59,050 nucleotides of DNA from Marmoricola sp. (lineage in GTDB: Bacteria; Actinomycetota; Actinomycetes; Propionibacteriales; Nocardioidaceae): assembly GCA_025964795.1 (NCBI GenBank), contig JAOPYC010000017.1, positions 1-59,050 of the forward strand, read 5' to 3'. The position numbers were made by a program, and so were the translations under genes. The notes beneath the pieces are model-generated. The model was not told the DNA's origin and made no database searches. It saw only the letters and a program-made list of their open reading frames with translations. The stretch's first letter is position 1. The number at the start of each line of letters is the position of its first letter. This document shows, piece after piece, positions 22,328 through 30,970 of this stretch.

Positions 22328-22510
22328 TCAGCGCGCCGTACGGGTCACGTCGAGGTCGTGACGGACCCGCCACAGGTCGATGTCGCGGTCGGCGTCGGCC
22401 CCGAGCGGCATCCGCGGCAGGCCCGCCGTACGCCTGTGGGTGCGCTCCAGGAGCGCCCAGATGCCGAGGAAGGTGACCACCAGGAACGTGACTGCCATGA
22501 ATTCGCTCAT
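22328..22510 (-). CDS. Small single-helix membrane protein
   Basis: A 60-residue reading frame with one hydrophobic helix (about residues 5-20) and a basic, Arg/Asp-rich cytoplasmic tail. I do not recognise a family. Start is ATG at 22510 or the in-frame ATG at 22498. It is divergent from the GlxA-like regulator with 83 bases between them. The well-formed helix-plus-tail composition supports it, but a spurious frame is possible. Confidence 0.5.
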   Translation of the reverse strand: MSEFMAVTFLVVTFLGIWALLERTHRRTAGLPRMPLGADADRDIDLWRVRHDLDVTRTAR

Positions 22511-22593
22511 GGCAGCTACTTTGCTCCCATGTGAATCCTGCCACCAGTGGCAGGATAGTCACCTGTCGTTGATTTTCTGCCATAGTGGTCGGC

Positions 22594-23562
22594 ATGACCC
22601 TTTCCACCGTGGCCGTCGTCCTTCCCGCGGACCCGGCGATGTTCGAGCTCGGCGTCGTCACCGAGGTGTTCGGCGTCGACCGGACCGACGACGGCGTCCC
22701 CCCGATCGACTTCCGCGCGTGCTCGGAGTTCCCCGGCGAGCCGATCCAGATGGCCAACGGCATCTCGATGACCACCTCCCACGGCCTCGCGGACGCCGAC
22801 GAGGCCGACCTCGTGGTGGCGCCGGCCTACCACTCCCTGGAGAGGCCGTCGGAGGCCGTGCTGGACGTGTTCCGGCGCGCGCACGCCCGGGGCGCCTGGG
22901 TGCTCTCGGTGTGCTCCGGCGCGTTCCTGCTGGGCGACGCCGGCCTGCTCGACGGCCGCTCGTGCACGACCCACTGGATGCACGCCGCCGAGCTCACCCG
23001 CCGCTTCCCGCTGGCCACGGTGGACCCGGACGTGCTCTTCGTCGAGGACGACCGGGTGATCACCAGCGCCGGGACGGCGGCGGGGATCGACGCCTGCCTG
23101 CACCACGTCCGCTGCGAGCTCGGGGCCGGGGTCGCCACCAAGATCGCCCGCCGGATGGTGGTGCCGCCGCAGCGCGACGGCGGCCAGCGGCAGTACATCG
23201 ACCTGCCCGTGCCGAGCTGCGAGGCCGACAGCCTGGCCCCGCTGCTGACCTGGATGCGGGAGCACCTCGCCGACGAGCAGCCGGTGCGCCTGCTGGCCCA
23301 GCGGGCCGCGATGTCCGAGCGCACCTTCGCCCGCCGGTTCGCCGCGGAGACGGGGACGACGCCCGGCAAGTGGCTGCTGGCCCAGCGGCTGCACCACGCT
23401 CGCACCCTGCTGGAGAGCAGCGACCTCCCGGTCGAGACGGTGGCCTCACGGGCCGGGTTCGGTTCGGCGGCGCTGCTGCGCCACCACTTCGGCACCTCTG
23501 TCGGTGTGGCCCCGGCGGAGTACCGGCGTACGTTCCGAACCCCGGACGTACGCGCCGGCTGA
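22594..23562 (+). CDS. GlxA-type transcriptional regulator (DJ-1/PfpI plus AraC)
   Basis: 322 residues: an N-terminal DJ-1/PfpI-like domain (about 1-185) with the nucleophile-elbow cysteine in LSVCSGAFLLGDAG, and a C-terminal AraC DNA-binding domain (about 215-315) with two helix-turn-helix units (VRLLAQRAAMSERTFARRF and VETVASRAGFGSAALLRHHF). The family regulates amine, amino-acid or glycine-betaine catabolism, but the target here is unknown. ATG at 22594 preferred; a GTG three codons earlier is possible. The nearest downstream gene, 26 bases on, may be a target. Confidence 0.88.
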   Translation: MTLSTVAVVLPADPAMFELGVVTEVFGVDRTDDGVPPIDFRACSEFPGEPIQMANGISMTTSHGLADADEADLVVAPAYHSLERPSEAVLDVFRRAHARGAWVLSVCSGAFLLGDAGLLDGRSCTTHWMHAAELTRRFPLATVDPDVLFVEDDRVITSAGTAAGIDACLHHVRCELGAGVATKIARRMVVPPQRDGGQRQYIDLPVPSCEADSLAPLLTWMREHLADEQPVRLLAQRAAMSERTFARRFAAETGTTPGKWLLAQRLHHARTLLESSDLPVETVASRAGFGSAALLRHHFGTSVGVAPAEYRRTFRTPDVRAG

Positions 23563-23588
23563 AACACGTTCCACCTAGTCTCAGCGCC

Positions 23589-24197
23589 ATGACCTATCCC
23601 CCGGCGCCGTGGAACATGCACGGTCAGCTCTGGCTGTCGCTGTTCCGCGTCCGCGAAGGTGACCACCCCGACCACGAGCCAGGGGTGTACGGCGCGGCCC
23701 TGGTCTCCTACGAGCGACCCAGCCCGCTGACCTACTCCGAGCTGCTCGTCGCCCGGCCCATCAAGGCGGCCGGGGGTCGCCGGGTCAACATCACCGACAT
23801 CTGGGTCGACTCCCAGGACTCGCTCGAGGGTGGCCGGGCGCTCTGGGCGATCCCGAAGGACCTGTGCGACTTCGAGCACCGCACGACCGGGAAGCGCGTC
23901 CAGCGCACCTCGTGGAGCACGTCGCTCGACGGCACCCCGATCGCCTCGGCCCGCTTCACCGACGTCACCGGCTCGGTGCCGCGCACCCCGTTCAGGGGAT
24001 CGACCTGGCAGGAGCGGTCGGCCGCGGAGAGCGGTCCCGACCGCGAGGTCGTCGCGGTGCTCAAGGGCAGCGCGCGGGCGTTCCCCTGCCGCGGCAGCTG
24101 GGAGTTCGACGAGCAGGGGCCGCTGGCCTGGCTGGCCGGCAAGCGACCCCTCGCGTCGTTCCGGATGACCGACTTCTCAATGCTGTTCGGGGCCTGA
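23589..24197 (+). CDS. Acetoacetate decarboxylase-like protein
   Basis: 202 residues resembling the acetoacetate decarboxylase superfamily. The stretch SLEGGRALWAIPKDLCDFEH (about 78-97) carries the Glu and the Schiff-base Lys (Lys90) positions of that family. It is shorter than classical ADC (about 245), so the substrate is open; many actinobacterial members are uncharacterised. It probably forms a unit with the regulator upstream. Its last 21 bases overlap the convergent gene. Confidence 0.7.
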   Translation: MTYPPAPWNMHGQLWLSLFRVREGDHPDHEPGVYGAALVSYERPSPLTYSELLVARPIKAAGGRRVNITDIWVDSQDSLEGGRALWAIPKDLCDFEHRTTGKRVQRTSWSTSLDGTPIASARFTDVTGSVPRTPFRGSTWQERSAAESGPDREVVAVLKGSARAFPCRGSWEFDEQGPLAWLAGKRPLASFRMTDFSMLFGA

Positions 24198-24470
24198 GCC
24201 CCCCACGGCACCGGCCGGCCCGGGCGCGTCCGGCCCGAGATCCTCGGGCTCCTCGGGCGGGGGCATCTCGGTGATGTGGTCCTGGCTCGCCTTGCGGGCG
24301 GCGTCGCGGATCTCGAACATCTCGGTCGCGAACCCGCCGACCGCACGCGCGATGTCCCCCACCGCGGTGGTGATGATGGTGGTCACGCTGCCGACGGCCT
24401 GGCTCGCCGCGGTCACGCCGTCCTGCAGCGCGTCCTTGCGGATCTCGGCCTTGCTGAGCTTGTCAGGCAT
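24177..24470 (-). CDS. Hypothetical protein, helical with acidic proline-rich tail
   Basis: 97 residues. Residues 1-60 look amphipathic or helical, with an Ala/Val/Ile/Thr-rich central stretch (AVGSVTTIITTAVGDIARAV). The tail (about 70-97) is Pro/Glu/Gly-rich. No family recognised. ATG at 24470. It overlaps the end of the convergent ADC-like gene by 21 bases and ends the desaturase-side minus-strand group. Confidence 0.65.
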   Translation of the reverse strand: MPDKLSKAEIRKDALQDGVTAASQAVGSVTTIITTAVGDIARAVGGFATEMFEIRDAARKASQDHITEMPPPEEPEDLGPDAPGPAGAVGGSGPEQH

Positions 24471-24494
24471 GTCCTCAGTCTCTCAGGGTGCCGC

Positions 24495-25646
24495 TCAGGC
24501 TGCCAACGGCTCGGTCGTGGTCCCGTGCTCCGGGGCGGTGGTACCCCCGCCGGGCAGGGCGAAACGGCAGATCTTCCTGGCCACGCTGAACAGCTGCTTG
24601 GAGAGGCCGCCGGTGTTGTAGTCCAGGCCGTAGCGCTGGCAGATCTCCTGGATCTCGCCGGAGATCTCGGGGTAGCGACGCGCCGGCAGGTCCGGGAACA
24701 GGTGGTGCTCGATCTGGTGCGACAGGTTGCCGGTCATGACGTGGAACAGCTTGCCGCCGGTGATGTTGGCCGAGCCGAGCAGCTGACGGTAGTACCAGTG
24801 CCCCTTGGTCTCGTCCTCGCACTCCTCCTCGCTGAAGGTCGCGACGCCGGCCGGGAAGTGGCCGCAGAAGATGATGTTGAAGGCCCACACGTTGCGGATC
24901 AGGTTGGCGGTCAGGTTGCCCGCGAGGGTCAGCGGGAACAGCGGACCAGTCAGCGCCGGGAACAGCAGGTAGTCCTTCAGCGCCTGGTTGCGGACCTTGC
25001 GCAGCAGCCCCGGGTAGAGCGGCTTGTTGTCCTCGAGGCGCCGGGTGCCCTTGACGATGTTCTCCACCTCGAGGTCGTGCATCGCCACGCCCCACTCGAA
25101 GAACAGCATCAGCAGGGTTGCGTAGACCGGGTTGCCCAGGTAGTAGGGGTGCCACTTCTGGTCCTCGTCCATCCGCAGGATGCCGTAGCCGATGTCGCGG
25201 TCCTTGCCGAGGATGTTGGTGAAGGTGTGGTGGATGTAGTTGTGGGAGTACTTCCACTGGTCGCGGGGGCAGACGTTGTCCCAGTCGTACATCCGCGAGT
25301 TCAGGCCGGGGTCGCCCATCCAGTCGTACTGGCCGTGCATCACGTTGTGGCCGATCTCCATGTTGTCCAGGATCTTGGAGATGCTCAGCGAGGCGACGGC
25401 GAGCGGCCAGGCCGGCGGGAGGTACATCAGGGCCCGACCGGCGACCTCGAACTGCCGCTGCTTCTTGACGATGCCGCGGATGTAGTTCGCGTCCTCCTCG
25501 CCGAGCTGGCCGATGAGCCGCTGACGGATGGCGTCGATCTCCTCGCCGAACGCCTCGATCTGCTCCGGCGTCAGCTTGTTGTCGTTCTTCTGGACCTTCT
25601 CGGTCCTCTCGGTCTTCTTGAGCTTGGGGAGAGCAATGGTGGTCAT
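24495..25646 (-). CDS. Membrane fatty-acid desaturase (DesA3-like)
   Basis: Di-iron acyl-CoA desaturase of 383 residues in the membrane, introducing a double bond (probably delta-9) using electrons from the reductase encoded just upstream. The three histidine boxes are complete: H100-x3-H104, HNYIHH at 135-140 and HQIEHH at 310-315. Pairing with a flavo-FeS reductase matches Rv3229c-Rv3230c of M. tuberculosis. It starts with ATG at 25646, 37 bases after the reductase stop, so one operon is likely. Confidence 0.93.
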   Translation of the reverse strand: MTTIALPKLKKTERTEKVQKNDNKLTPEQIEAFGEEIDAIRQRLIGQLGEEDANYIRGIVKKQRQFEVAGRALMYLPPAWPLAVASLSISKILDNMEIGHNVMHGQYDWMGDPGLNSRMYDWDNVCPRDQWKYSHNYIHHTFTNILGKDRDIGYGILRMDEDQKWHPYYLGNPVYATLLMLFFEWGVAMHDLEVENIVKGTRRLEDNKPLYPGLLRKVRNQALKDYLLFPALTGPLFPLTLAGNLTANLIRNVWAFNIIFCGHFPAGVATFSEEECEDETKGHWYYRQLLGSANITGGKLFHVMTGNLSHQIEHHLFPDLPARRYPEISGEIQEICQRYGLDYNTGGLSKQLFSVARKICRFALPGGGTTAPEHGTTTEPLAA

Positions 25647-25683
25647 GTCGTGGTTCCCTTCGGATCGGTTGATCGCGGGTAGG

Positions 25684-26805
25684 TCAGAGGTCGACGGAGC
25701 AACTGCCCACGGGCGTGGAGACGCAGATGCGGATGTCCTCGCCCGGGAGGGAGGACTCCTCGCCCGTCAGCACGTTGCGGACGGTGCCCTCCTCCTTGCG
25801 GGAGACGCAGGAGAAGCAGATGCCCATCCGGCAGCCGTACTCCGGGGTCAGGCCCAGCGCCTCCGCCTGCTCCAGGAGCGAGGCGCCGGAGTTGGTGGCG
25901 GTCTTGCCGGCGCGGCTGAACGAGACGTCGCCCTCGGCGGAGTCGCCGTCGACGGGCGTGCCGGTCGAGAGCTTGAAGAACTCGGTGCGCAGGCGCGGCG
26001 AGTCGCCGTACGCCGCGGTGACCAGCTCCATCATCGGGGCTGGGCCGCAGGCCCACGTGTCGGTTCTCCGGAAGTCCGGCACCAGCCTCGCCAGCGACTC
26101 GGCGCTGAAGTGCTCGCCGTAGCGGAGGTGGACGTCGATCCCGTTGTCCTGCCAGGCGATCCGCTGCAGCTCCTCGGCGAAGATCTGGTCCTCGGTGGAG
26201 CGGGCGTAGTGCAGGAAGTGCACGCGCTTGCGGTTGGCCCGGCCGTCGTACCCGTCACGCAGGAGGGTGCGGACCTGGGCCATCACGGGGGTGATGCCCG
26301 AGCCACCGGAGATCATCAGCAGCTCGTTGTTCGTGGGCGTGGCGGGGCTCTCGGTGAGCGTGAACTGGCCCTCGGCCTGGCTCAGGTGCAGGATCTGGCC
26401 GGGCCGGGCCTCGCGGACCAGGAACCGGCTGACCCGCTGCTGGCCGGGCTTCGCCTCCTCGTGGGCGCGCACGGTGACCGAGAACTGCTCGCCCGGGTCG
26501 GACTCGGCCGAGGAGATCGAGAAGCACCGCGTCGTACGCCGGTTGCCGTTGATCTCGACCCCGACCTGGACGTACTGCCCGGCGCGGTGGCCACGCCAGG
26601 TGCTGGTCGGCTGCAGGGTGATGGTGGCGACCGGGTTCTCGCCGTCGGTCTCCCGGACGATGTCGACGATGCGGGCGCGGACCTCGGTGGCGGCCCACAT
26701 CGGGTTGATCTGCTCGAGGTAGCGGTCCACGCCGTGGGGCGAGGTCAACGCGGCCAGCGCACGAGAAGCGAGGACCCGTTCGGCCAGTGATTGAGTCAGC
26801 GTCAT
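25684..26805 (-). CDS. Ferredoxin/flavin oxidoreductase partner of the desaturase
   Basis: 373 residues: FAD domain with RCFSIS at 93-98, NAD(P) domain with GGSGITP at 167-173 and CGP at 253-255, and a C-terminal plant-type [2Fe-2S] domain with Cys325, Cys330, Cys333 and Cys361. It carries electrons from NADPH to the desaturase (Rv3230c type). ATG at 26805 has AAGGAGG upstream on the minus strand; the frame open further upstream crosses the operator and is not coding. Confidence 0.94.
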   Translation of the reverse strand: MTLTQSLAERVLASRALAALTSPHGVDRYLEQINPMWAATEVRARIVDIVRETDGENPVATITLQPTSTWRGHRAGQYVQVGVEINGNRRTTRCFSISSAESDPGEQFSVTVRAHEEAKPGQQRVSRFLVREARPGQILHLSQAEGQFTLTESPATPTNNELLMISGGSGITPVMAQVRTLLRDGYDGRANRKRVHFLHYARSTEDQIFAEELQRIAWQDNGIDVHLRYGEHFSAESLARLVPDFRRTDTWACGPAPMMELVTAAYGDSPRLRTEFFKLSTGTPVDGDSAEGDVSFSRAGKTATNSGASLLEQAEALGLTPEYGCRMGICFSCVSRKEEGTVRNVLTGEESSLPGEDIRICVSTPVGSCSVDL

Positions 26806-26825
26806 CGGCTCGGCCTCCTTCCAAG

Positions 26826-26851
26826 TTTGAGTGAACAGGTGTTCACTCAAA
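26826..26851. promoter_or_regulatory. TetR operator between desaturase operon and regulator
   Basis: A perfect inverted repeat: TTTGAGTGAACA, two-base GG centre, TGTTCACTCAAA. It lies 21 bases upstream of the reductase start and about 130 bases upstream of the divergent TetR gene. The core GTGAACA-N2-TGTTCAC is typical of TetR regulators of fatty-acid genes. The position over the leader or promoter suggests repression of the desaturase operon. Confidence 0.8.
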
Positions 26852-26981
26852 TCATGGTGGCTGCCCGGGTGCGGGTCAAGGCGATCCGCGCGTGACGCCC
26901 GCCACCCCGCCTCAGCGAGGGACGTGATCTGCGTCGCGGCGTGCACGCTCGTCCACCGATCCGGCCCGGACCAGTAGGGTC

Positions 26982-27671
26982 GTGACCATGGAGCGGTCCT
27001 CTCGACGCCCCCGAGTCGCCGGGGGTGACCCGGTCGTGCCCCCCGTGGCGGCCCCCGAGTCACGAGGTGAGCGCAAGGAGCGGACCCGCCGCGCCATCCT
27101 GGACGCAACCCTCGAGCTCTGCGAGGACAGCAGCCTGGTCGCGCTGTCGCTGCGTCAGGTGACGAAGGGGGTCGGGATCGTGCCGACCGCGTTCTACCGG
27201 CACTTCGACTCGATCGAGGACCTCGGCCTGGCCCTGGTCGAGGAGTCGTTCGCGTCGCTGCGCGAGATGCTGCGTGACGTACGCCGCAGCGACCCGACCT
27301 ACCAGAACATCATCGACAGCTCGGTGAAGGTGCTCGGGGAGCACGTCCACTCCCAGCACGACCACTTCGCATTCATCGCCCGGGAGCGGGTGGCCGGTCC
27401 ACCCGCGGTGCGGGCGGCGATCCGGCACCAGATCGAGCTGGTCGAGCGCGAGCTGGCCGCCGACCTCGCCCGGCTGACCGACCCGGAGTACTGGTCGACC
27501 GAGGACCTGCAGGTGCTCTCCAACATGATCGTCACCTCGATGGTCGGCACCACCGAGGCGATCCTCAGCGCTCGCCCAGAGGCGGAGCAGGCGATCGCCG
27601 AGCAGGCCCGCACCCAACTGCGGATGGTGCTGGTGGGCGCGCTGCACTGGCGCTCGACCGGGCTGGGCTGA
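26982..27671 (+). CDS. TetR-family regulator, probable repressor of the desaturase operon
   Basis: 229 residues. A disordered Pro/Arg-rich N-terminus is followed by the TetR helix-turn-helix (about 33-80: RRAILDATLELCED, LSLRQVTKGVGIVPTAFYRHF) and an all-helical ligand domain. Divergent from the reductase-desaturase genes across a perfect palindrome. By analogy with DesT/FasR-type regulators it may sense acyl-CoA; that is inference. GTG at 26982 or ATG at 26988 could start it. It ends three bases from the convergent MFS gene. Confidence 0.88.
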   Translation: MTMERSSRRPRVAGGDPVVPPVAAPESRGERKERTRRAILDATLELCEDSSLVALSLRQVTKGVGIVPTAFYRHFDSIEDLGLALVEESFASLREMLRDVRRSDPTYQNIIDSSVKVLGEHVHSQHDHFAFIARERVAGPPAVRAAIRHQIELVERELAADLARLTDPEYWSTEDLQVLSNMIVTSMVGTTEAILSARPEAEQAIAEQARTQLRMVLVGALHWRSTGLG

Positions 27672-27674
27672 GGA

Positions 27675-29183
27675 TCAGACCGGCTCGGGAGCCCCGACGA
27701 GGTCGTCCTCGACCGCGCGCACCCGGTCCCCGCCACCGTGCCCGTCGCCGGGACCGTCACCGGTCTCGTCGAGGCGGGCCGGCATCAGGAACACCAGTCC
27801 GAGGACGACGACGCAGAGGCCGGCCGCGACCGCGAACGACCAGCGCATCCCCTCCAGCTCGGCGGCGATCGGGCCGACGCCGTCACCGACCAGCGAGGCC
27901 GCTCGGCTCGTCATGATCGTGATCACCAGGGCGGTTCCCATGGCGCCGGCGACCTGCTGGATGGTCCCCAGCAGCGAGCTGCCGTGGGAGTAGAGGTGCG
28001 GCGGGAGCGAGCCCAGGCCCATGGTGAACACGGGCGTGAACAGGGCCGCGAGGCTGATCATCAGCACCACGTGGGCGACCAGGATCTGCCAGGTGGGCGT
28101 CTCCTCGCCGAGCGCGACGAAGGCCGCCATCGACACGAGCAGGCCGATCGCCCCCGGCACCACCAGCACGCGAGCGCCGTGCTGGTCGTAGATGCGCCCC
28201 ACCCGGGGGCCGAGCAGCCCCATCGCGAGACCACCGGGCATCACCAGCAGGCCGGTCGCGAGCGGGCTCATCCCGCGGACGTTCTGCAGGTAGAGCTGGA
28301 GCAGGATCATCGAGCCGAGCATGGCCATGAAGGCGATCGCCATCACGCCGAGGGACAGCGAGAAGACCCGGATCCGGAAGGCCCGCAGGTCGAGCAGCGG
28401 GCGGTCGGTGCGCTGGAGCACCAGCTGGCGCCAGACGAAGCCGCCGATGCCCGCGACGCCGACCACCAGCGCGGCGTAGGCGAGCGTGTGGTCGCCCTGC
28501 ACGCCGACCTCGCTGAGGCCGTAGACGAAGCTGCCGAAGCCGATCGCGGCGATCACGACGCTCAGCCAGTCGACCGTGCCAGCCACGGGCTCACCGACGT
28601 TGACCAGCCTGCGCAGCCCGAGGAGGCCGATGCCGCCGGCGATGGGCAGCACCACCAGGAAGATCCATCGCCAGGACAGTGACTGGAGGACGACACCCGA
28701 GACGGCCGGGCCGAGGGCAGGAGCCACCGACATCGCGAGCGTGACGTTGCCCATGACGCGACCCCGGTCGTGCACGGGGACGACCGCCATCAGGGTCGTC
28801 ATCAGCAGCGGCATCATCACGGCCGTGCCGCCCGCCTGGACGACCCGGGCGACCAGGAGGACCGGGAAGCTCCAGGCCGCGGCGGCCAGCAGCGTGCCGG
28901 AGCAGAAGACGGCCATGGCGAGCCCGAACGCGAACCGGGTGCTCACCCGCTGCAGGAACCAGCCGGTGATCGGGATGACCACCGCCATCGTCAGCATGAA
29001 CGCCGTGGACAGCCACTGCGCCGCGTTGGCGTTGACCGCGAAGTCGACCATCAGTCGCGGGATCGCGTTGATCATGATCGTCTCGTTGAGGATCACGATG
29101 AAGGTCGCGCCGACCAGCCACCGCAGCACCGCGTAGTCGGGGGCGGGGGCCGTGTCGAGCGCCGAGCTCTGGACGGGCTGCAT
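27675..29183 (-). CDS. MFS drug exporter, DHA2 family (EmrB/QacA type)
   Basis: 502 residues with about 14 hydrophobic segments, typical of the 14-helix drug:H+ antiporter family. Motif A-like and motif C-like stretches are present (VHDRGRVMGNV and LAMSVAPALGPAVSG). The C-terminal tail is polar and acidic. The substrate cannot be read from sequence. ATG at 29183. It stands alone, and the 105 bases upstream hold no visible operator. Confidence 0.88.
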   Translation of the reverse strand: MQPVQSSALDTAPAPDYAVLRWLVGATFIVILNETIMINAIPRLMVDFAVNANAAQWLSTAFMLTMAVVIPITGWFLQRVSTRFAFGLAMAVFCSGTLLAAAAWSFPVLLVARVVQAGGTAVMMPLLMTTLMAVVPVHDRGRVMGNVTLAMSVAPALGPAVSGVVLQSLSWRWIFLVVLPIAGGIGLLGLRRLVNVGEPVAGTVDWLSVVIAAIGFGSFVYGLSEVGVQGDHTLAYAALVVGVAGIGGFVWRQLVLQRTDRPLLDLRAFRIRVFSLSLGVMAIAFMAMLGSMILLQLYLQNVRGMSPLATGLLVMPGGLAMGLLGPRVGRIYDQHGARVLVVPGAIGLLVSMAAFVALGEETPTWQILVAHVVLMISLAALFTPVFTMGLGSLPPHLYSHGSSLLGTIQQVAGAMGTALVITIMTSRAASLVGDGVGPIAAELEGMRWSFAVAAGLCVVVLGLVFLMPARLDETGDGPGDGHGGGDRVRAVEDDLVGAPEPV

Positions 29184-29288
29184 CTGGGACCTCGATCGTG
29201 TGGGAGAAACGCAATCCTGACGGCACCCGTGGGCGCCTGCAAATGGATTAGACCCTCCGCCACCGACAGACTCATCGGCGCCGCCGCG

Positions 29289-29966
29289 TCAGGGTCCGGG
29301 GCTCACCGTCACGTCGGGGACGGTGGCGTCCCGCGGCAGGTCCAGGACGTGCAGGATCGCGTCGGCGACCGTCTCGGGACGGATCCAGTCGCTGGCGTCG
29401 TACTCCTGGCCCTCCTGGGCCCGCACCCGTTCCTGCATCGGGGTCGCCGTACGGCCGGGGAAGACGCTGCTCACCCGGACCCCGTGCCGCTTCTCCTCGG
29501 CACGCAGGGCCTCCGCGACAGCGCGCAGGCCGTGCTTCGAGGCGGCATACGCCGCCCAGTCGGGGTGCGCGCGCAGACCGGCGCCGGAGTTCACGAGGAC
29601 GACCGTGCCGCGTGCCTCGCGGAGGGCAGGGAGCGCGATCCGGGTCAGCACGGCGGGCGCGACCAGGTTGACGCTCAGGTGGTCCTGCCACTGCTGCGGA
29701 GTGAGCTCGGAGACCGGCGCCAGGTCGACGACCCCGGCGGCATGGACCACGGAGTCGAGCGCCGGGGGCAGGACCAGGCCGAGCAACGACGCTGGGTCGC
29801 TCAGGTCGGCGACCAGCGTGCGCGCGCCCGGCCAGCGCGTGGCGAGCTCCTCGGCCCGCTCCTCGGAGCGCGCCACCAGCACCAGCGAGTCACCGCGCGC
29901 GTGCAGCACGTCGGTGAGTGCGGCACCGATGCCGGACCCGGCGCCGGTGAGGAGGTGAACGCTCAC
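29289..29966 (-). CDS. Short-chain dehydrogenase/reductase
   Basis: Classical SDR of 225 residues. The cofactor motif TGAGSGIG is at 7-14; the catalytic residues are Ser127, Tyr140 and Lys144 (YxxxK). The Arg of LVARSEE after beta-2 suggests NADPH. The substrate is unknown. The GTG at 29966 overlaps the stop of the upstream quinone-reductase gene (GTGA). Confidence 0.9.
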   Translation of the reverse strand: MSVHLLTGAGSGIGAALTDVLHARGDSLVLVARSEERAEELATRWPGARTLVADLSDPASLLGLVLPPALDSVVHAAGVVDLAPVSELTPQQWQDHLSVNLVAPAVLTRIALPALREARGTVVLVNSGAGLRAHPDWAAYAASKHGLRAVAEALRAEEKRHGVRVSSVFPGRTATPMQERVRAQEGQEYDASDWIRPETVADAILHVLDLPRDATVPDVTVSPGP

Positions 29967-30931
29967 CTGGTGAAGACGATCTTGCCGAACACGTCGCCGT
30001 CCGCCATCGCGGCGAACCCGTCCGCGGCCTGCTCCATCGGCAGGGTGCGGTCGATGAGCGGGCGAGCTCCGCTGGCGTCGAGCAGGTTGACCAGCGAGGC
30101 CAGCTCGGTGCTGTTGCCCATGGTCGAGCCGATGACGCGCAGCTGCAGGAAGAAGATCCGGGTCAGCTCGGCGTCATCGAGCTGGGGGCCCGAGGTGGTG
30201 CCGGAGATGACGATCGCGCCTCCGGGGCGCAGCGCTCGCACCGAGTGGGTCCAGGTCGCCTTGCCCACCGTCTCCATGACCGCGTCGACCTTGACCGGCA
30301 GGCGGGCGCCGGACTCGAAGACCTCGTGGGCCCCGAGGTCGAGCGCCTTCGCGCGCTTGGCCTCGTCGCGGCTGGTCGCGTAGACCTTCAGTCCACCAGC
30401 ACGGGCGAGCGAGATCAGCGCGGTGGCCACCCCTCCGCCCGCGCCCTGCACGAGCACGCTGTCGCCGGCCTTCAGGCCGCCCTGGGTGAACAGCATCCGG
30501 TAGGCCGTCAGCCACGCCGTCGGCAGGCAGGCCGCCTCCTCGAAGGACAGCGACTCGGGCTTGGCGATCACGTTGCGCTTGGGCACGGCGACCTTGTCGG
30601 CGAACGTGCCCTGGTAGCGCTCGCTCAGCAGCGACCGCTTCGGGTCCAGCGTCTCGTCACCGGTCCAGGACGGGTCGCTGATCACCGCGTGCACGACGAC
30701 CTCGTTGCCGTCCTCGTCGATGCCCGCGGCGTCGCAGCCCAGGATCATCGGCAGTGCGGCCTCCTTGAGGCCCACGCCCTTGAGCGACCACAGGTCGTGG
30801 TGGTTGAGCGCGGCGGCCTTGACGGTGATGGTGGTCCACCCGTCGGGCACTTCCGGATCGGGTCGCTCACCGACCACGAGGCCGTTCAGGGGTTCGTCGG
30901 AGGAGAAGCTTTCGGCGTACACGGCAAACAT
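29963..30931 (-). CDS. Zinc-independent medium-chain dehydrogenase (quinone oxidoreductase-like)
   Basis: 322 residues: GroES-like N-terminal domain (ALNHHDLWSLKG) and a Rossmann domain with VQGAGGGVATALISLARAGG (GxGxxG). No structural-zinc cysteine cluster is visible, so it belongs with quinone reductases of the family. It forms a translationally coupled pair with the SDR that follows. The start is ATG at 30931. Confidence 0.88.
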   Translation of the reverse strand: MFAVYAESFSSDEPLNGLVVGERPDPEVPDGWTTITVKAAALNHHDLWSLKGVGLKEAALPMILGCDAAGIDEDGNEVVVHAVISDPSWTGDETLDPKRSLLSERYQGTFADKVAVPKRNVIAKPESLSFEEAACLPTAWLTAYRMLFTQGGLKAGDSVLVQGAGGGVATALISLARAGGLKVYATSRDEAKRAKALDLGAHEVFESGARLPVKVDAVMETVGKATWTHSVRALRPGGAIVISGTTSGPQLDDAELTRIFFLQLRVIGSTMGNSTELASLVNLLDASGARPLIDRTLPMEQAADGFAAMADGDVFGKIVFTR

Positions 30932-30970
30932 GGCTCGACCCTAGCGGGACCGCGGGGTTGGCCGTGTCCA

